A DNA stretch of 64,000 nucleotides from Parietichytrium sp. I65-24A (GCA_012862575.1 BLSF01000069.1:1-64000); one strand, 5' to 3'; counted from the stretch's first letter, positions 40,021 to 50,655 are shown. Numbers and translations: made by a program. Notes: generated by a model not told the origin, from the sequence alone.

Positions 40021-41533
40021 TTCCACACGCAGAGCCAAGTAATTCGGACGTCAGAGCTTTCCGCGAGGAAAACCTTATATGACGCGGGCGCCAGCCGCTC
40101 CGACTCGCCACTTTCCGTCCTCTGTGCGCGGGAAGAGGATCTGTGGATCACTTTCGCTTCTCGCAACCGGAGCTCAATCACGTTGTCTGCTTTGTGCGTG
40201 TGCTTGTCACAAGCTCGTACTTGCGCGCGAAGGAGATTCCCAAATGAAAATTGAAGGTGCCAGCTCAAGCCTCGTGAGCTAGCATCCTCTGTCGCGGCCT
40301 TTCGCGTCGTGGCGTCGTGGCGTCGTGCTTTCCAATTCGTCTCCTGTCGTATCTTCCAGTTTGTCGCTCTGGACTCTCTGGACACTGTGGACACTGTGGA
40401 CACTGAGGTGAGACAGACACTTCGTTGGACTAACAGTGCTTCCGCAAGGTTCGTTCTGTTCTCCCCTTTTACTCTAGGCGGTAGCACGTGGGCGGTAGCT
40501 CATTTTAAAGCCAGCTCTTGCGCTAGCGAGCTAGCCTACAAGTCCTACAAGCTTGCTATCTCCAGCTTTAGCTTCCACAGCACATCGATTTCATAATTCA
40601 TGTTACGTACGCACAGTACGCACAGTCAGTTGCTCCTGTTGCTCCACACCTTTCACGGCAGCAGAAAGATCGCGAAAAGGGACAACGTCTCTGATTGGTT
40701 CGTTTGCCACGTCTTTATCACGGTCTCTGAGATCGGGAGAAGACTAGAATAGACTAAAAACCTGGGAGTGTGCACTGGAGTATGCAGAGTGTGGGAGCGT
40801 ATTCATTCACAATGTCAATGAACATGGATGGGGTCACGGAACAACTTGAAAAGCTCAAGTTTGCAAGTTTGAGAAAGCTCCAAGCCCTTTTTGGACCTCC
40901 CTGCCAACGTGTGCGTGCAGCTAGTTTAGCTGTGACTTCCTTCCACTATTCCACTGGGTTTAGGATGGTTGAAGGGCGTTGAAACTCTGACCCTCAGGGC
41001 TCGAAGCCAGATAAGCTTGATCGCAAGTTCCCCGACAAAAAAGTTCGCCATGAAGGCTTTTGTGGTGGTTACTCACAGTCCGTCCGTCTGTGAGTTTCTG
41101 ACTCACAATTGCTCTCCACGGTGCTTGATGGCGCTTGGGTTGCTTGAGTATGCTTGAGTGGTCCTTCCCTTTCGAACTTTTCTCCGTTGGTCACGGTGTG
41201 CACCCTGACATGTCACAATCTGTTCGAGGCCAGAAAGACATCAGATCTGCCACGCGCCAATGCAAGCACAATCGCACTGCACTGGCACAGCAGGCTGTAT
41301 TAGTACATGACTTCGTATCGTGTTCTGCGACCTTTTTGGGAAATTATGGTAGAAGATTCGGAATCGGCAACTTCTACGATCGTCTGGGAGAAGAGAGCGG
41401 AGACTGTGGCATGGCAGACCCGCAACTCTGTGGAACGGCACAAGCGCGTGACTCGACAAGAGCAGTCGCGTAGTTGAGCTGCGCAAAGAGAAGGAGCTCC
41501 CGGGAAACAGCAACGGTTGAGCAAACGGGCGAC
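40021..41533. other. Divergent intergenic region between Sec1-family and His-rich genes
   Basis: 1.5 kb. It includes a short minisatellite (40378-40406, TGGACACTG-type) and ACGCACAGTACGCACAGTCA near 40608. A plus frame at 40770-40982 (MNMDGVTEQLEKLKFASLRK) could be a small exon but has no support beyond that. No gene is called. Confidence 0.4.
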
Positions 41534-42163
41534 ATGGCGGAGCAAGCGGCAAAGGTGCGTACCTGGGTGGTCCAGTATGATGGGCGAGTAGTGGGCTCGT
41601 TCAAGCTGGGGGACAGCGAGGCGACCCTTCCTGCGCTGCACGACGCTCTGGTGAAAAGCTGCGGGATTGCAGCATCGAAGCTTGCCTTGCAGCCGCAGAT
41701 CGGTGACTTGCAAAAGATCGAATCGGACGAGGAGCTTCAGAAGTGCATCGAAGGTACCGTATTTACGGTTCTTGTCCCTCTTGATGTGGATAAAACCTTT
41801 CCAAAGCAGCGTTGGAGTTTCTTCCGCCGTGGCGCGAAGGGGCCAATGCATGAACGCGGTGCGCGTCATGCACACGGGCATGAACGTGGGCACGGCCACG
41901 CACACAGGCACGGACATGGGCATCAAAGTGGAACGTCGCCAGAAACCTCAAGTGAAGACGAGGAGAAGCACGGCCACGGACATGGCGAAGGTCAAGGGCG
42001 TGGTTCGCGCCGTCCACTCGATGTCGGCGCAGAACATGCGATGCCACACCGTGGCCGCAGACCTCAACAGATCAGGGAAAAGTGCGACCATCGGGAAGAT
42101 TCTCATGAACGGAGAAGCAAGCATTCCGGTGAAGGTCGAAGGCATTCGCCGAAAAGGCGTTAA
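41534..42163 (+). CDS. Histidine-rich protein with PB1/ubiquitin-like N-terminal region
   Basis: 209 residues from ATG 41534 (context GGCGACATGGCGG); the frame is open for 20 codons upstream but begins at TTG. Residues about 1-85 look like a small alpha/beta fold: RTWVVQYDGRVVGSFKLGD, then ALHDALVKSCG, and IESDEELQKCIEGTVFTVLV, reminiscent of PB1 or ubiquitin-like domains. From about residue 95 the protein is low-complexity and rich in His, Gly, Glu and Arg, with runs such as HAHGHERGHGHAHRHGHGHQ, which could bind zinc, nickel or copper, or drive condensation. No membrane span is seen. The function is unknown. A second plus frame overlapping 41667-42266 is also open and basic; I judge it a shadow. 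Confidence 0.65.
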   Translation: MAEQAAKVRTWVVQYDGRVVGSFKLGDSEATLPALHDALVKSCGIAASKLALQPQIGDLQKIESDEELQKCIEGTVFTVLVPLDVDKTFPKQRWSFFRRGAKGPMHERGARHAHGHERGHGHAHRHGHGHQSGTSPETSSEDEEKHGHGHGEGQGRGSRRPLDVGAEHAMPHRGRRPQQIREKCDHREDSHERRSKHSGEGRRHSPKRR

Positions 42164-43096
42164 GACTGCAAGGTTGAGTAGGCGAGGCTTTGCGGAGGAG
42201 TCGTCAACATTCGACACCTCGATATATATTAATTGCAATGAGCCACCAAAGCACGAACCCCTCTAAATCCGTCCAAGTCGTGAAAGCTCGTCAGATACTT
42301 TTTCCATTCGAAGTTTAGGGCTCTTTTATAAGCATATTTTCATTCGGCTCCAAATGCTTTTTCTTCAAGCTGCTCCACTGTTGTTTGTTGTTGTTGTTGT
42401 TCTTGTTGTTGTTGTTGTTGTTCTTGTTCTTGTTCTTGTTCTTGTTGTTGTTCTTGTTCTTGTTCTTGTTCTTGTTCTTGTTCTTGTTGTTGTTGTTGTT
42501 GTTGTTCTTGTTCTTGTTCTTGTTCTTGTTCTTGTTCTTGTTCTTGTTCTTGTTCTTGTTCTTGTTCTTGTTGTTCTTGTTCTTGTTCTTGTTCTTGTTC
42601 TTGTTCTTGTTGTTGCTGCTGCTGCTGCTGCTGTTTTTTTTCAGTTTATTTGACGATGAAATTTTCAAATTTCACAAATTCTCAACCAAGTTCATTCACA
42701 GTACAAACATGGCCGTTGGAGTCTTATGACGCAGCATAGGTATGTTATGGTGGTTCGACCATCGTTGTTGACACGATCTCACAGCAGTGCTACGAACGCT
42801 GACTGTAAGAAGCAATTACCTAAAGGCACCATTGCTGTCAGTCCGGGTATTGGTGTGTGAGTACGCGAGGTACACTCGAGGTCTTCGCGGGTGCTCTCAA
42901 AGAGAGTGCGGAAACTCAACTAACCCAAGCGCTCTGCAATCACCAGAAGAAGAAGAAAGAGAAGAAGAAGAAGAAGGAGGAGGAGTTCCAAGAGAAAAGG
43001 CCTACCTTTCGAACCTTTCGTCGTGCTCACGTGGCAAGTAGCGTTGCGGTGTAGCGTGACGCGTCTTTGCTCGGGGGACTGAAACCTTCGGAAGGA
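42164..43096. other. Intergenic region with long TTG/TTC microsatellite
   Basis: Between the His-rich and BART genes. It is dominated by the (TTG)n/(TTGTTC)n array at 42381-42633. A GAAGAAGAA purine run (42946-42985) lies about 110 bases before the BART-gene ATG. No gene. Confidence 0.7.
42381..42633. repeat. (TTG)n / (TTGTTC)n / (CTG)n microsatellite
   Basis: About 250 bases of TTG triplets interspersed with TTGTTC hexamers, ending in a CTG run and a T tract. All frames of both strands stay open, producing spurious poly-Leu/Val/Phe and poly-Asn/Lys frames that are not genes. Confidence 0.95.
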
Positions 43097-43895
43097 ATGG
43101 AGTCTAAAGACCGTGATATTGTGGAGAAGGTGAGTGGCGGGCTGGACGGGAAGAGCGCGTGCCAAAGACACAAAGACGCTGACGTATGGCGTTTTATTTC
43201 TTTCAGGTTTCCGACTTCTTCTACGAGAATGAAGAGTTTGCGGAGTATTTTGAAAGCTGGTGTGTAGAGAGAGCCTCGAAGATTGATCTCAGCACGGAGG
43301 AAAATAAGTTGGACTACACCTCCATGTACAAAGATTATCTCCGCGAGTTTGAGGACCGCCTCACGGGTAAGTGGATCATTTTCGCAGCACACCTTGATCG
43401 CGTCGCTTTCCCTCTAGGTCAGTGTCATCTTTGCTAATTTCCCTTCGTGCTCTGGATAGAATTTATTGATAAAGAAGGAAGCAGTATTGAAGAGTTTTAC
43501 GAAGTTTTGAGAGACGTAAGTGACAGCTTCTCTCGTCTCCGAGCATTGGTGTACAATTTCAGAGGGTGTGAACCTAATGGTTTGTTTGATTGTGTTTAAA
43601 AACAGCGGCAGCCAGACTCGAAGGAGGATGTCTTTGTGCAAATTCTCAACGCAACAACTGATTTTGACGTCTTTATCAATATGATGCGAGAGACCGCTGA
43701 ACAGCTCGAGAGTGAGTCCAAATCTTGATACGTAGATATTATTGGATTTCATCGGTCAGTACCTGTCAATTCCATCTAGAGAGATCCACCTTGGCCGAGC
43801 AACGCCTTTCCCTTCTCTCGAAGCGAAGAATTGTCCGCGGAAGCTCTCGCCTGAAACATTCAGCTTTTCTTTACGGTGCACATACTGAGCTTTAA
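43097..43895 (+). CDS. BART-domain protein, ARL2-binding protein (ARL2BP)-like, five exons
   Basis: Spliced gene of 156 residues. Exons: 43097-43129, 43207-43366, 43460-43515, 43606-43711, 43780-43895. Introns are 77, 93, 90 and 68 bases, all GT-AG with GTGAGT or GTAAGT donors. Every junction keeps the frame: EK/VSDFFYENEEF, RLT/EFIDKEG, LRD/RQPDSKED, QLE/KRSTLAEQ. The product matches the BART family: F-x-EN-x-x-F near the start, the signature TEENKLDYTSMYKDYLREFE (about residues 41-60), and a closing TTDFDVFINMMRETAEQLE. Human ARL2BP is 163 residues, so the length fits. Family members bind GTP-loaded ARL2 or ARL3 and act in mitochondria, centrosomes and cilia. CFAP36 has the same domain and is the main alternative. 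The last exon is least certain. The start ATG lies in GGAATGG. Confidence 0.85.
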
Positions 43896-44730
43896 AGTGA
43901 TACAAACTCAAGTTCTTGTTTTTTCCTTATGGTTTGTAGTCTCCAAGATCAATGCAGGTTTTTCTGTCTCTTCGAATAGTCGAAGAAAGGGCTATTTCGA
44001 ACGCGTTGCACCTACGTAGCTCGAGCGCCTCTGCGAATGAAAGAATCAATCCATTTAACATTTCATGATCTCTTTCCTCTCTGAACGGTATCTCTCGTGC
44101 GAAAACCGTGTGGAGTTGAATTGTGTCAAGAGGGAGCTGGGAACGCCCTTGAAACCTGATTGTTTCTGAATTTGAATTAATTATTTTGCCGTTTACAAAG
44201 TGTGCTCGGCCAGTCAAAACGCTAGAACCTCTTATCAACGCACATACAGCTCAGTGTGAATTGAGAATTCAAGTTTTGACTTGAAACTCCCGAGACACAA
44301 ATCAATCATCGCGCTCGAGTAACTATTTGCAAAGTCTGGCTTGCCATCGTTGTGCTCGCAGTCGCTTTCGGTGCGAGGCATCTGCGTCGTCCCTTCCTCC
44401 CTGCGTTCGCGAAGCTGACTCTCTCAAGCTCTACGCGCACCTAAGACGAACACCGCCATTGTGCCAGCACAAGAGCTTGCTTTTAAATCCAAGCTGATTG
44501 ACGTTTTGATTGACATTGGCATGGACAGTGAGCCTGAGCCTGAGCTTGAGCACGGAAGCACGGAAGCACAAACGCACAATCGCACAAACGTACAAACGCT
44601 GACTCATTTTAATTTGATTGATTGTTGTCCTGTTCTAAGTCGCCCGTAGTCGTTGCCGTGTTACTCCGAGACCGGCACAAACACGGGGTGCCACAGTGCC
44701 ATCTCGCAGCAGCACAGCTAGCTGCGTGGC

Positions 44731-44766
44731 CCATCACCCATCACCCATCACCCATCACCCATCACT
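44731..44766. repeat. (CCATCAC)n array
   Basis: Five 7-base units. Confidence 0.9.
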
Positions 44767-44814
44767 CAACGCTGACAGGCTTGCCCATCCGTCACAGCGC
44801 GCGGCAGTTTCAAT

Positions 44815-44878
44815 TGCAGCTTCAGTTGGAGTTGGAGTTGCAGTTGCAGTTATAGTTGCAGTTGGAGTTGCAGAGACA
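44815..44878. repeat. Hexamer array of GCAGTT / GGAGTT
   Basis: About ten degenerate 6-base units (TTGCAG, TTGGAG, TTATAG). Confidence 0.85.
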
Positions 44879-44952
44879 GCCATCGTCTTCGCAGACAGTT
44901 GGCCCCGCAAAAGACTGGCTGGGGCTCGCTTGCCAACCTGGCAAAGGTTTGT

Positions 44953-44992
44953 GTTCAGGTGTCCAGGTGTCCAGGTGTCCAGGTGCCCAGGT
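44953..44992. repeat. 9-bp (GTCCAGGTG)n array
   Basis: Four to five near-perfect units just upstream of the ATG at 45025, probably in the 5' leader. Confidence 0.85.
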
Positions 44993-45024
44993 GTTTCCTC
45001 CTGGAGACAGAGAGGGAAGGAGGG

Positions 45025-45603
45025 ATGTTGGGCTCTGAGGCGCAGATCGGTCTAGCGGCGCTGTACCAAGCGCGCGCGGGCGGGAACAAGGCGATGATCG
45101 TGAGCGCCGAGCGGTACCTCGTGACCAACCCTGAGGCTACGGTCCGGCGCAGAGTGGCGCTCATTGCGCCGTGGGACAAGGCCGCCACGGCCAGCTTCCT
45201 GCGCGAGCCGCGCGAGCCCCGCGTCCTTCGCGAGACCAGCGACAGGACCGACAACGGGAGCAAGAGCAGCGAGCCTGGGTGGAAGCAGGCGTGGGAGGCG
45301 GCGCAGAACAAACGCAAGGTGCACAGGGCCCGCGAGCGCGAGAGTGACGCAGCGCTGCAGCAGAAACTGAGCCTCGAGGCGCTGGCACGCGAGCTCAACA
45401 GGACGAGTCTGCTGAATGGGCTGCGCGACGGGCTCAACACGGAGCTAGTAAAGGTCGCTCAGATGGCCAACAGCGAGTTTTCCCCCGAGGAGCTGGACAG
45501 CTTGCGCCGCCACGGACACGACGACGATAATGGCGATGAGGAGGAAGGTAGAAGGGCGGATGCGCTGGAGGAGATTGCGCGGCGCATCTCGCTCGCAGAT
45601 TGA
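45025..45603 (+). CDS. Hypothetical protein, charged C-terminal half
   Basis: 192 residues from ATG 45025 (context GAGGGATGTTGG). The frame is open further upstream, but that part encodes the 9-base repeat and lacks a better start. Residues 1-60 look folded: QIGLAALYQARAGGNKAMIV, then RRRVALIAPWDKAATASFLR. Residues 61-125 are Arg/Glu/Ser-rich, then comes a helical stretch (LQQKLSLEALARELNRTSLL, ELVKVAQMANSEFSPEELDS). The tail is acidic (HDDDNGDEEE) and ends in a short helix. GC content at third positions is high relative to neighbours. I recognise no family. The length of open frame and codon pattern support a real gene. Confidence 0.55.
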   Translation: MLGSEAQIGLAALYQARAGGNKAMIVSAERYLVTNPEATVRRRVALIAPWDKAATASFLREPREPRVLRETSDRTDNGSKSSEPGWKQAWEAAQNKRKVHRARERESDAALQQKLSLEALARELNRTSLLNGLRDGLNTELVKVAQMANSEFSPEELDSLRRHGHDDDNGDEEEGRRADALEEIARRISLAD

Positions 45604-46572
45604 TATCGGATGCGTTTTGATGATTCGTGGCGTTTCTCTTACCACACCAATTTTTGTCCTATGGCGCCAAGGATGTCTGCACACGGGTGTATGCGGGAGA
45701 GCTTTGGCACAGGGAAGCCATGGATCTTCCGGAAGACAGACAGCGGAGAAATTTGGAGTCGAAGGCTGTTGCCTTGTCATCCACCTGACAGTGAACCCGT
45801 CTGGGGGACAGGTTAAAAGGGCGATTGTATCTTCAATCTTCTTCAATCAGCTTTACCCTTGGTTCTTCCCTTTTGATTGCGTCGCCCCATCCCTTTTCAA
45901 AAAGCCCAAGAAGACCTGCCCAGCAGGTCTTAAAGATATGTAGTGACCCCCAGTCAGATTTACATTGAAAAATAAATAAATACATAAACGCACGAAGCAG
46001 AGCTCCACCATCACAGTCGCAGACACCATTTCATCTCGAACACCGTGGGGCCCACCAATCTCGTGAAAGTGACTTGCGGCATTGTGTGATTGACCAAGAG
46101 ATAACTGCCTGATCACTTGTTCTGTTAGTTTTCATGTTTTCCACGGACATACATTCCCCAGAATTCAAAAGCAAATGAGCAGATACATCTGCAGCTCCGT
46201 ATCCAAATTAATTCGCAGGCTTTTAGAAAACTTTCCGATGGATTTCCAAATCCAGAAGCAACACCAGAATTCCTGTGTAATGCGAGCATACATGAGCAGA
46301 CAAAGAGCGTCTGGAAGAAAACATATTTATATATATAAATAAAAATCATTATGTACAAAAACGCACACGCCCAACTATATTCAGTATTACATTATTGTTT
46401 CAGCCTGGCAGTGCATTTCGTTGCGAAAAATCAACAGTCGAATAACAAAAAAACTACCAAAAACGATCTGCAAACAGCTCGATTCCAAATGCTACTATTT
46501 AGCCGAGTGTGAGCACGAGACATGTTGTGCAAGATCAAAGAGAAATTGCCTCCTATATGTACAGACAAGTAT
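45604..46572. other. Intergenic, convergent 3' ends
   Basis: About 970 bases, A/T-rich in places (45958-45985 and 46320-46350, with an ATATATATAAATAAAA tract). No gene recognised. Confidence 0.5.
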
Positions 46573-47715
46573 TTACACGGAGGCCATAGAGGCAGAGAAG
46601 AGCGCCCACAGACGACTGTAAAGCTCCTCTCCTTCCGACGAGCGGTGGGACCTCACAAAGCCCTGGAATGAGTGCAAGAGGTTCCATTCCAGGTTGCGGA
46701 GCTTGGCGACGGACATTGGCTCTACCTCAGCATGGTCCAGCAGGTACTCTATAGACTTGATGAGTTCATCCGAGTACTTCGCCTGCCTGTCCCGGACCGC
46801 ACGGAGAGAGTCCACCTTCCGTATCAAAAAGGCACTTCCTGGCTCGACCAATGGCCTCCCGTCGGCATCTTCCTCAAGGTACTTGAGGTACCGCGAATTT
46901 TTCCTCGCTTTGCGGTCCCACACAAGCCGGTAGAACCCCACAAGCTTGCGGTCCTCTCGCAAATACGGGATCATGTCCAGGGCTCTCTTGTACCTGTCGA
47001 TTGTTTTTCCGGTACACAAGAATTGGCCCAGCTCCCGTACGCCGACTTCGATGTCCCGGTTCGTCATTCCCATTTTATCTACATGATTCTCAATTTCCGA
47101 GATGAGAGTCCGCACCAGGCCCAGAGATTTGGTCAAACTAGCTTGGGACTTTGCGAGACGAGCTTCCAGACTGTCCAAGCACTCAAAACTATCCTTGATG
47201 TCTTTCGGCTCCGGAGAGGCTCGGTGGAAATTTGCTTGCTTCCACAGCACAAACTTATCCCACGAAGTGGGCTTGGGGATGACAGGGCGCGTTGGGACGA
47301 GCTCTTCAACTGTCTCTGCCTCCGCCTCCTCGTTGTACATGCCTCCAAGAAATTCCAAAAAATGGTGGAACGCAGTCACGGCCCCAGTGGTGAGCACGCC
47401 CGCGTTGTTCATGACAGCCCGCGCCGCGTCTGCCGACAGCGCAAGAGATGTACCGCCTCCACTCCGCGACATTGCTATCGCGTTCCTTCTAGATCTCGTT
47501 CTCCGCATGCGCTGACCGGCATGTTCACCGTCTCGGTGTCTCCGGAAGCGGTTGTTTCCACGATATCGCGAATTGGATGCGACAGGCGAGCAGAGTGTGT
47601 GATCGTAGCTGTCGTCCTCGTCGCCGTTGCTTCCCAGAAAGTAGTCCGAGAGCTCCTGCGCCTCGCACAGGGTAATGGGGATTGCCTCTTGCACATTTGC
47701 GATTGCCGTGAGCAT
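46573..47715 (-). CDS. Hypothetical helical protein
   Basis: 380 residues from ATG 47715 (the frame extends 24 codons further to a TTG). Residues 1-90 are acidic then Arg-rich and probably disordered (SNSRYRGNNRFRRHRDGEHA). From about 140 on the protein is compact and helical: PTSWDKFVLWKQANFHRASP, LEARLAKSQASLTKSLGLVR, DRYKRALDMIPYLREDRKLV, AFLIRKVDSLRAVRDRQAKY, and MSVAKLRNLEWNLLHSFQGF. No membrane span or catalytic motif is recognised. The family is unknown. The opposite strand is open for 367 codons over the same interval, but its sequence looks compositionally random and I take the minus frame as real. Confidence 0.7.
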   Translation of the reverse strand: MLTAIANVQEAIPITLCEAQELSDYFLGSNGDEDDSYDHTLCSPVASNSRYRGNNRFRRHRDGEHAGQRMRRTRSRRNAIAMSRSGGGTSLALSADAARAVMNNAGVLTTGAVTAFHHFLEFLGGMYNEEAEAETVEELVPTRPVIPKPTSWDKFVLWKQANFHRASPEPKDIKDSFECLDSLEARLAKSQASLTKSLGLVRTLISEIENHVDKMGMTNRDIEVGVRELGQFLCTGKTIDRYKRALDMIPYLREDRKLVGFYRLVWDRKARKNSRYLKYLEEDADGRPLVEPGSAFLIRKVDSLRAVRDRQAKYSDELIKSIEYLLDHAEVEPMSVAKLRNLEWNLLHSFQGFVRSHRSSEGEELYSRLWALFSASMASV

Positions 47716-48119
47716 CGTACCGTGCACCGTGTGCAGTTTCGCTTTTGGAACTTTTGGCAAAGCGTTCACCCCTGAACGTCTCAACAACGCCTTTCAAGTT
47801 GAACGCCTGGGCACCGGCTCTCGGCCGCCAAGTTCCTGTTCTTGCAAGTTCTTGAATTGGGTGAGCTATTGTATCTACTGGAATGTATTCTATCTTTGGC
47901 GGGGTGTGCAGTTTGGGGGTGTTTGGGGTGGCGTGACGAACCCTGGTGGGACCACGTTCCGCGAGCGATCCGTGTTGCGAAACGCATGCCAGACCACAGG
48001 ATTGAAATTGGGCGACTGGGTTGCCCAACGCTCTCTCCTTTATTCACAGACTGCCGATGTCTACTTTACAAAACCATAGCTCTGGCCTAGCGATACGAGT
48101 TATGAAATAATTAATGCAT

Positions 48120-48218
48120 CCCTTCCCTTCCTTCTCGAGCCTCCTCCTCCTTTCCCTCCTCCTCCTCCACTTCCACTTCCTCTTCTTCCTCCTCCTCTTC
48201 CTCTTCCTCTCTCAGTAA
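48120..48218. repeat. Polypyrimidine tract (TCC/TTC-rich)
   Basis: About 100 bases almost free of purines on the plus strand, built of TCC and TTCC units. Such homopurine-homopyrimidine mirror tracts can form triplex DNA. Confidence 0.9.
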
Positions 48219-48579
48219 AGTAAAGAGTGTAGAGCGAAAGGAAAGGAAAGGAAAGTGAGGTACTCCGTAAAAGCCGTGGGACTGACAAGACAGATAGCTC
48301 TGGGATGCTCTGAGATCTCTGAGAACTCAATACAATAAGTAACTGACTGTGAGTATCCATTGACTGTGAAGGCTCATTGAAAGTGTGGAGACTCGTCATT
48401 CTCTCGCCATACCCTGCCCTGCTCCATCCTGCTCCACCTGCTCGCGGTTTTCGATGCTTGCAACATTCATTCATTCATCCGTTCATTCATCCATACAACT
48501 TCAATGTGGGTGCTTCTCCCCGAGAGCCAGCTCCAATAGGGAGTTCCAACTTTCTTCCGCTCCGATCCCCCTTCACAGC

Positions 48580-48617
48580 GGACGCAATGGACGCAATGGA
48601 CGCAATGGACGCAATGG
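48580..48617. repeat. 9-bp (GGACGCAAT)n array
   Basis: Four perfect units of GGACGCAAT followed by GGAAAGG. Non-coding as far as I can tell. Confidence 0.9.
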
Positions 48618-48923
48618 AAAGGAAAGCAAGCCTCTCGACAGAGTTGACGTTTGGAAGAGCGAACGCCGTCGCCGTTCTCACATGTTCTCAAATGCCTCAC
48701 ATGTCGATGCACGCTGACTGTGAGAGTTACTGTGTTAGGGCTCTCTATCTGGATGGATAATTGAACGTGAAATCTGTGGGGAAACAACAAGCGCAGTAGT
48801 GGTCCGCTACTTGTCGCACAGGAGCCTTGAGTCTCCCTCCCGCTCTTTGCTTTTCCTTTACGGTGAGTGCCAAAAGTGCGGTGCTCTCCCCAACTGAAGG
48901 CCACAATTTCGGGCTATCTCTAG

Positions 48924-49178
48924 CTAGCTAGCGACTATAAAAGTACAGAGCTTACAGAGTAGCAGTATCAATACCGCGTTATGTCTCACCCTTCCTTCTA
49001 CCGAGTGAGAGCGCTCCAGTCCCACTCTCACCGGTAGTGGGCTGTTAGTGGCACTGGCAGTGGATCGTCTCAACGCACTTTTCGCTTCCTTCTCTTTCTT
49101 GGCTTTCGCTTTCTTCTTCGTTCGCATTGGAACCATCGCCCTCTCGTCTTGGACTCCTTCACTCTTCTTCGCAGCCAT
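48924..49178 (-). CDS. Possible small Lys-rich protein
   Basis: 84 codons from ATG 49178. The first half is strongly basic and looks like a nuclear or nucleolar tail (MAAKKSEGVQDERAMVPMRT, then KKKAKAKKEKEAKSALRRST). The second half is less convincing. A GTGAGA donor-like site after LPV (about 49030) means the real gene could splice away there. No family is recognised. Confidence 0.35.
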   Translation of the reverse strand: MAAKKSEGVQDERAMVPMRTKKKAKAKKEKEAKSALRRSTASATNSPLPVRVGLERSHSVEGRVRHNAVLILLLCKLCTFIVAS

Positions 49179-50655
49179 AGATAGCCAACCTGATGAAGCT
49201 GACCACGTCAGTCTAGTAACCTGCTACTTGCGAATTTGTTAATTCAGAATTCGGAATTTTCTCTCTCCTCTGTCTTCTGCCGCTTCTGCGCCTTCTGCGT
49301 CATGCAGTGACTGCGATTCCAGCGGTCAGGAAGCCGCGAGAGCGAAAAAGAGAGAGAAAAGAGAGAGGGAGGGGGAGAGAGAGCAGAGGACTTTTCTAAC
49401 TTTATAAAGTTTTCTGAATTCTTCTGATTTCTCTGTCCTGTATCTGAAATTTCAACATTCGAAATAATTCATTCAGAATGCTGAATGCTGACGAGGCAGT
49501 TCTTGGAAAATTATGAACACTTTTCGAACATTTTTAGAACAAAGAGCAAGACTGCGAGAATGTTCCTCCCTAAAGAACGGCTAAACCTAATTCTGGCGGC
49601 TATCGCGGACTAAGGAGATTAACATTTCGGATAGAATTACACTCTGCCTCCCCATAGGCGCCAGTAGGCCGCGAAAGTTTTCACAACGCAAGGGGAGGAG
49701 GATTTCGCTCATTTGGTTGAATGTTCAATTCGAACACTCGTGGAGCAAGGTGTTGCATCGCTGGGGGAAATGCAAACTGTGAACGCTCAATCTCAAACAA
49801 GTCTAACGCGAGAAAATCTAGGCGTCAAAGTTTTGCGAGATTCTTGCAATCTTGAACCCTTACTCGCGCGCAGGCAGGAATCAATTTGACACTTGCAACT
49901 CTTGTCGATCCGGCAACCCAGCTTTGTGCTACTCATTTCCGCCCTTCGGGATCCTGCTGCCAATCTGTGAGAATTAACAAGTAGATGCTTCGAATGAGGT
50001 AGGCATGGAACACAATCACGATGGAACGGTATGGGACGTTGAGCTGGGAGCTGTTACGGTTGCGGCGAGAAGTTCCCTCTTTACTAAACTTGTACGTAGC
50101 AACTCTTCGTCCACGATATCTGTCCTCACTCAACCGCCAGTAACTTCACAGGACGGGAGGAGGTAGGATGAGTGTTTCAAGTAATCAACAAGGAGTTCAT
50201 GTTGTGACCTGACCTGTGAGCCAACCTTTGCTCCTTTTCTCCAATGATCATGCGATGTGAGACACATCTTCAAACTGACTGCCCTTCCTCGCCAATCAAA
50301 ACAAGAAACTAAATTTACAATTTAGAACTTAGGAATTACATTTTCCATTTTCGATTTTCCATTTTCGATTTGAATACCTCACCCCACGGTCTCAAGGTTT
50401 ACGCTGAACAGACCGTAGCCAATATAGTGCCTCCATCTTGTTTCCTTCCTCTTGGCATCGCTTGGCCTGCGTTTGGGGTGTTGCAGAGCAGAATCATTGG
50501 GAGAGCGAGTAACGAGTACGAAGTACTCAGTACTGTGTGACGAATGTTCAGAATTCAGAATTCAGAACTAATTCACAGTCTGAACGAATGCGAATCGAGG
50601 TGTCGCATTTGCTGTTGATCTCAGCACCTCCGCAGCACAAGGGCTAGCATTCACG

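Larger units (their letters stand above)
43896..45024. other. Intergenic region with short tandem repeats
   Basis: 1.1 kb without a recognised gene. It contains a 7-base array (44731-44766), a 6-base array (44815-44878) and a 9-base array (44953-44992), the last lying only about 30 bases before the next ATG. Confidence 0.5.

Noticed and set aside
41667-42266. 199-codon plus frame overlapping the His-rich gene
   Set aside because: Basic low-complexity shadow of the His/Gly-rich repeat codons. The other frame has the better start and a folded-looking head.
42315-42729. Poly-Leu/Val/Phe and poly-Asn/Lys open frames
   Set aside because: Translations of the TTG/TTC microsatellite in all frames; no start context or domain.
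44622-45055. Plus frames running through the short tandem arrays
   Set aside because: Their sequences are encoded by the CCATCAC, GCAGTT and GTCCAGGTG repeats. The ATG at 45025 is a better start for the real gene.
46672-47775. 367-codon plus-strand open frame antisense to the helical-protein gene
   Set aside because: Overlaps the minus frame, which has the more protein-like helical sequence. The plus frame has no recognisable feature.
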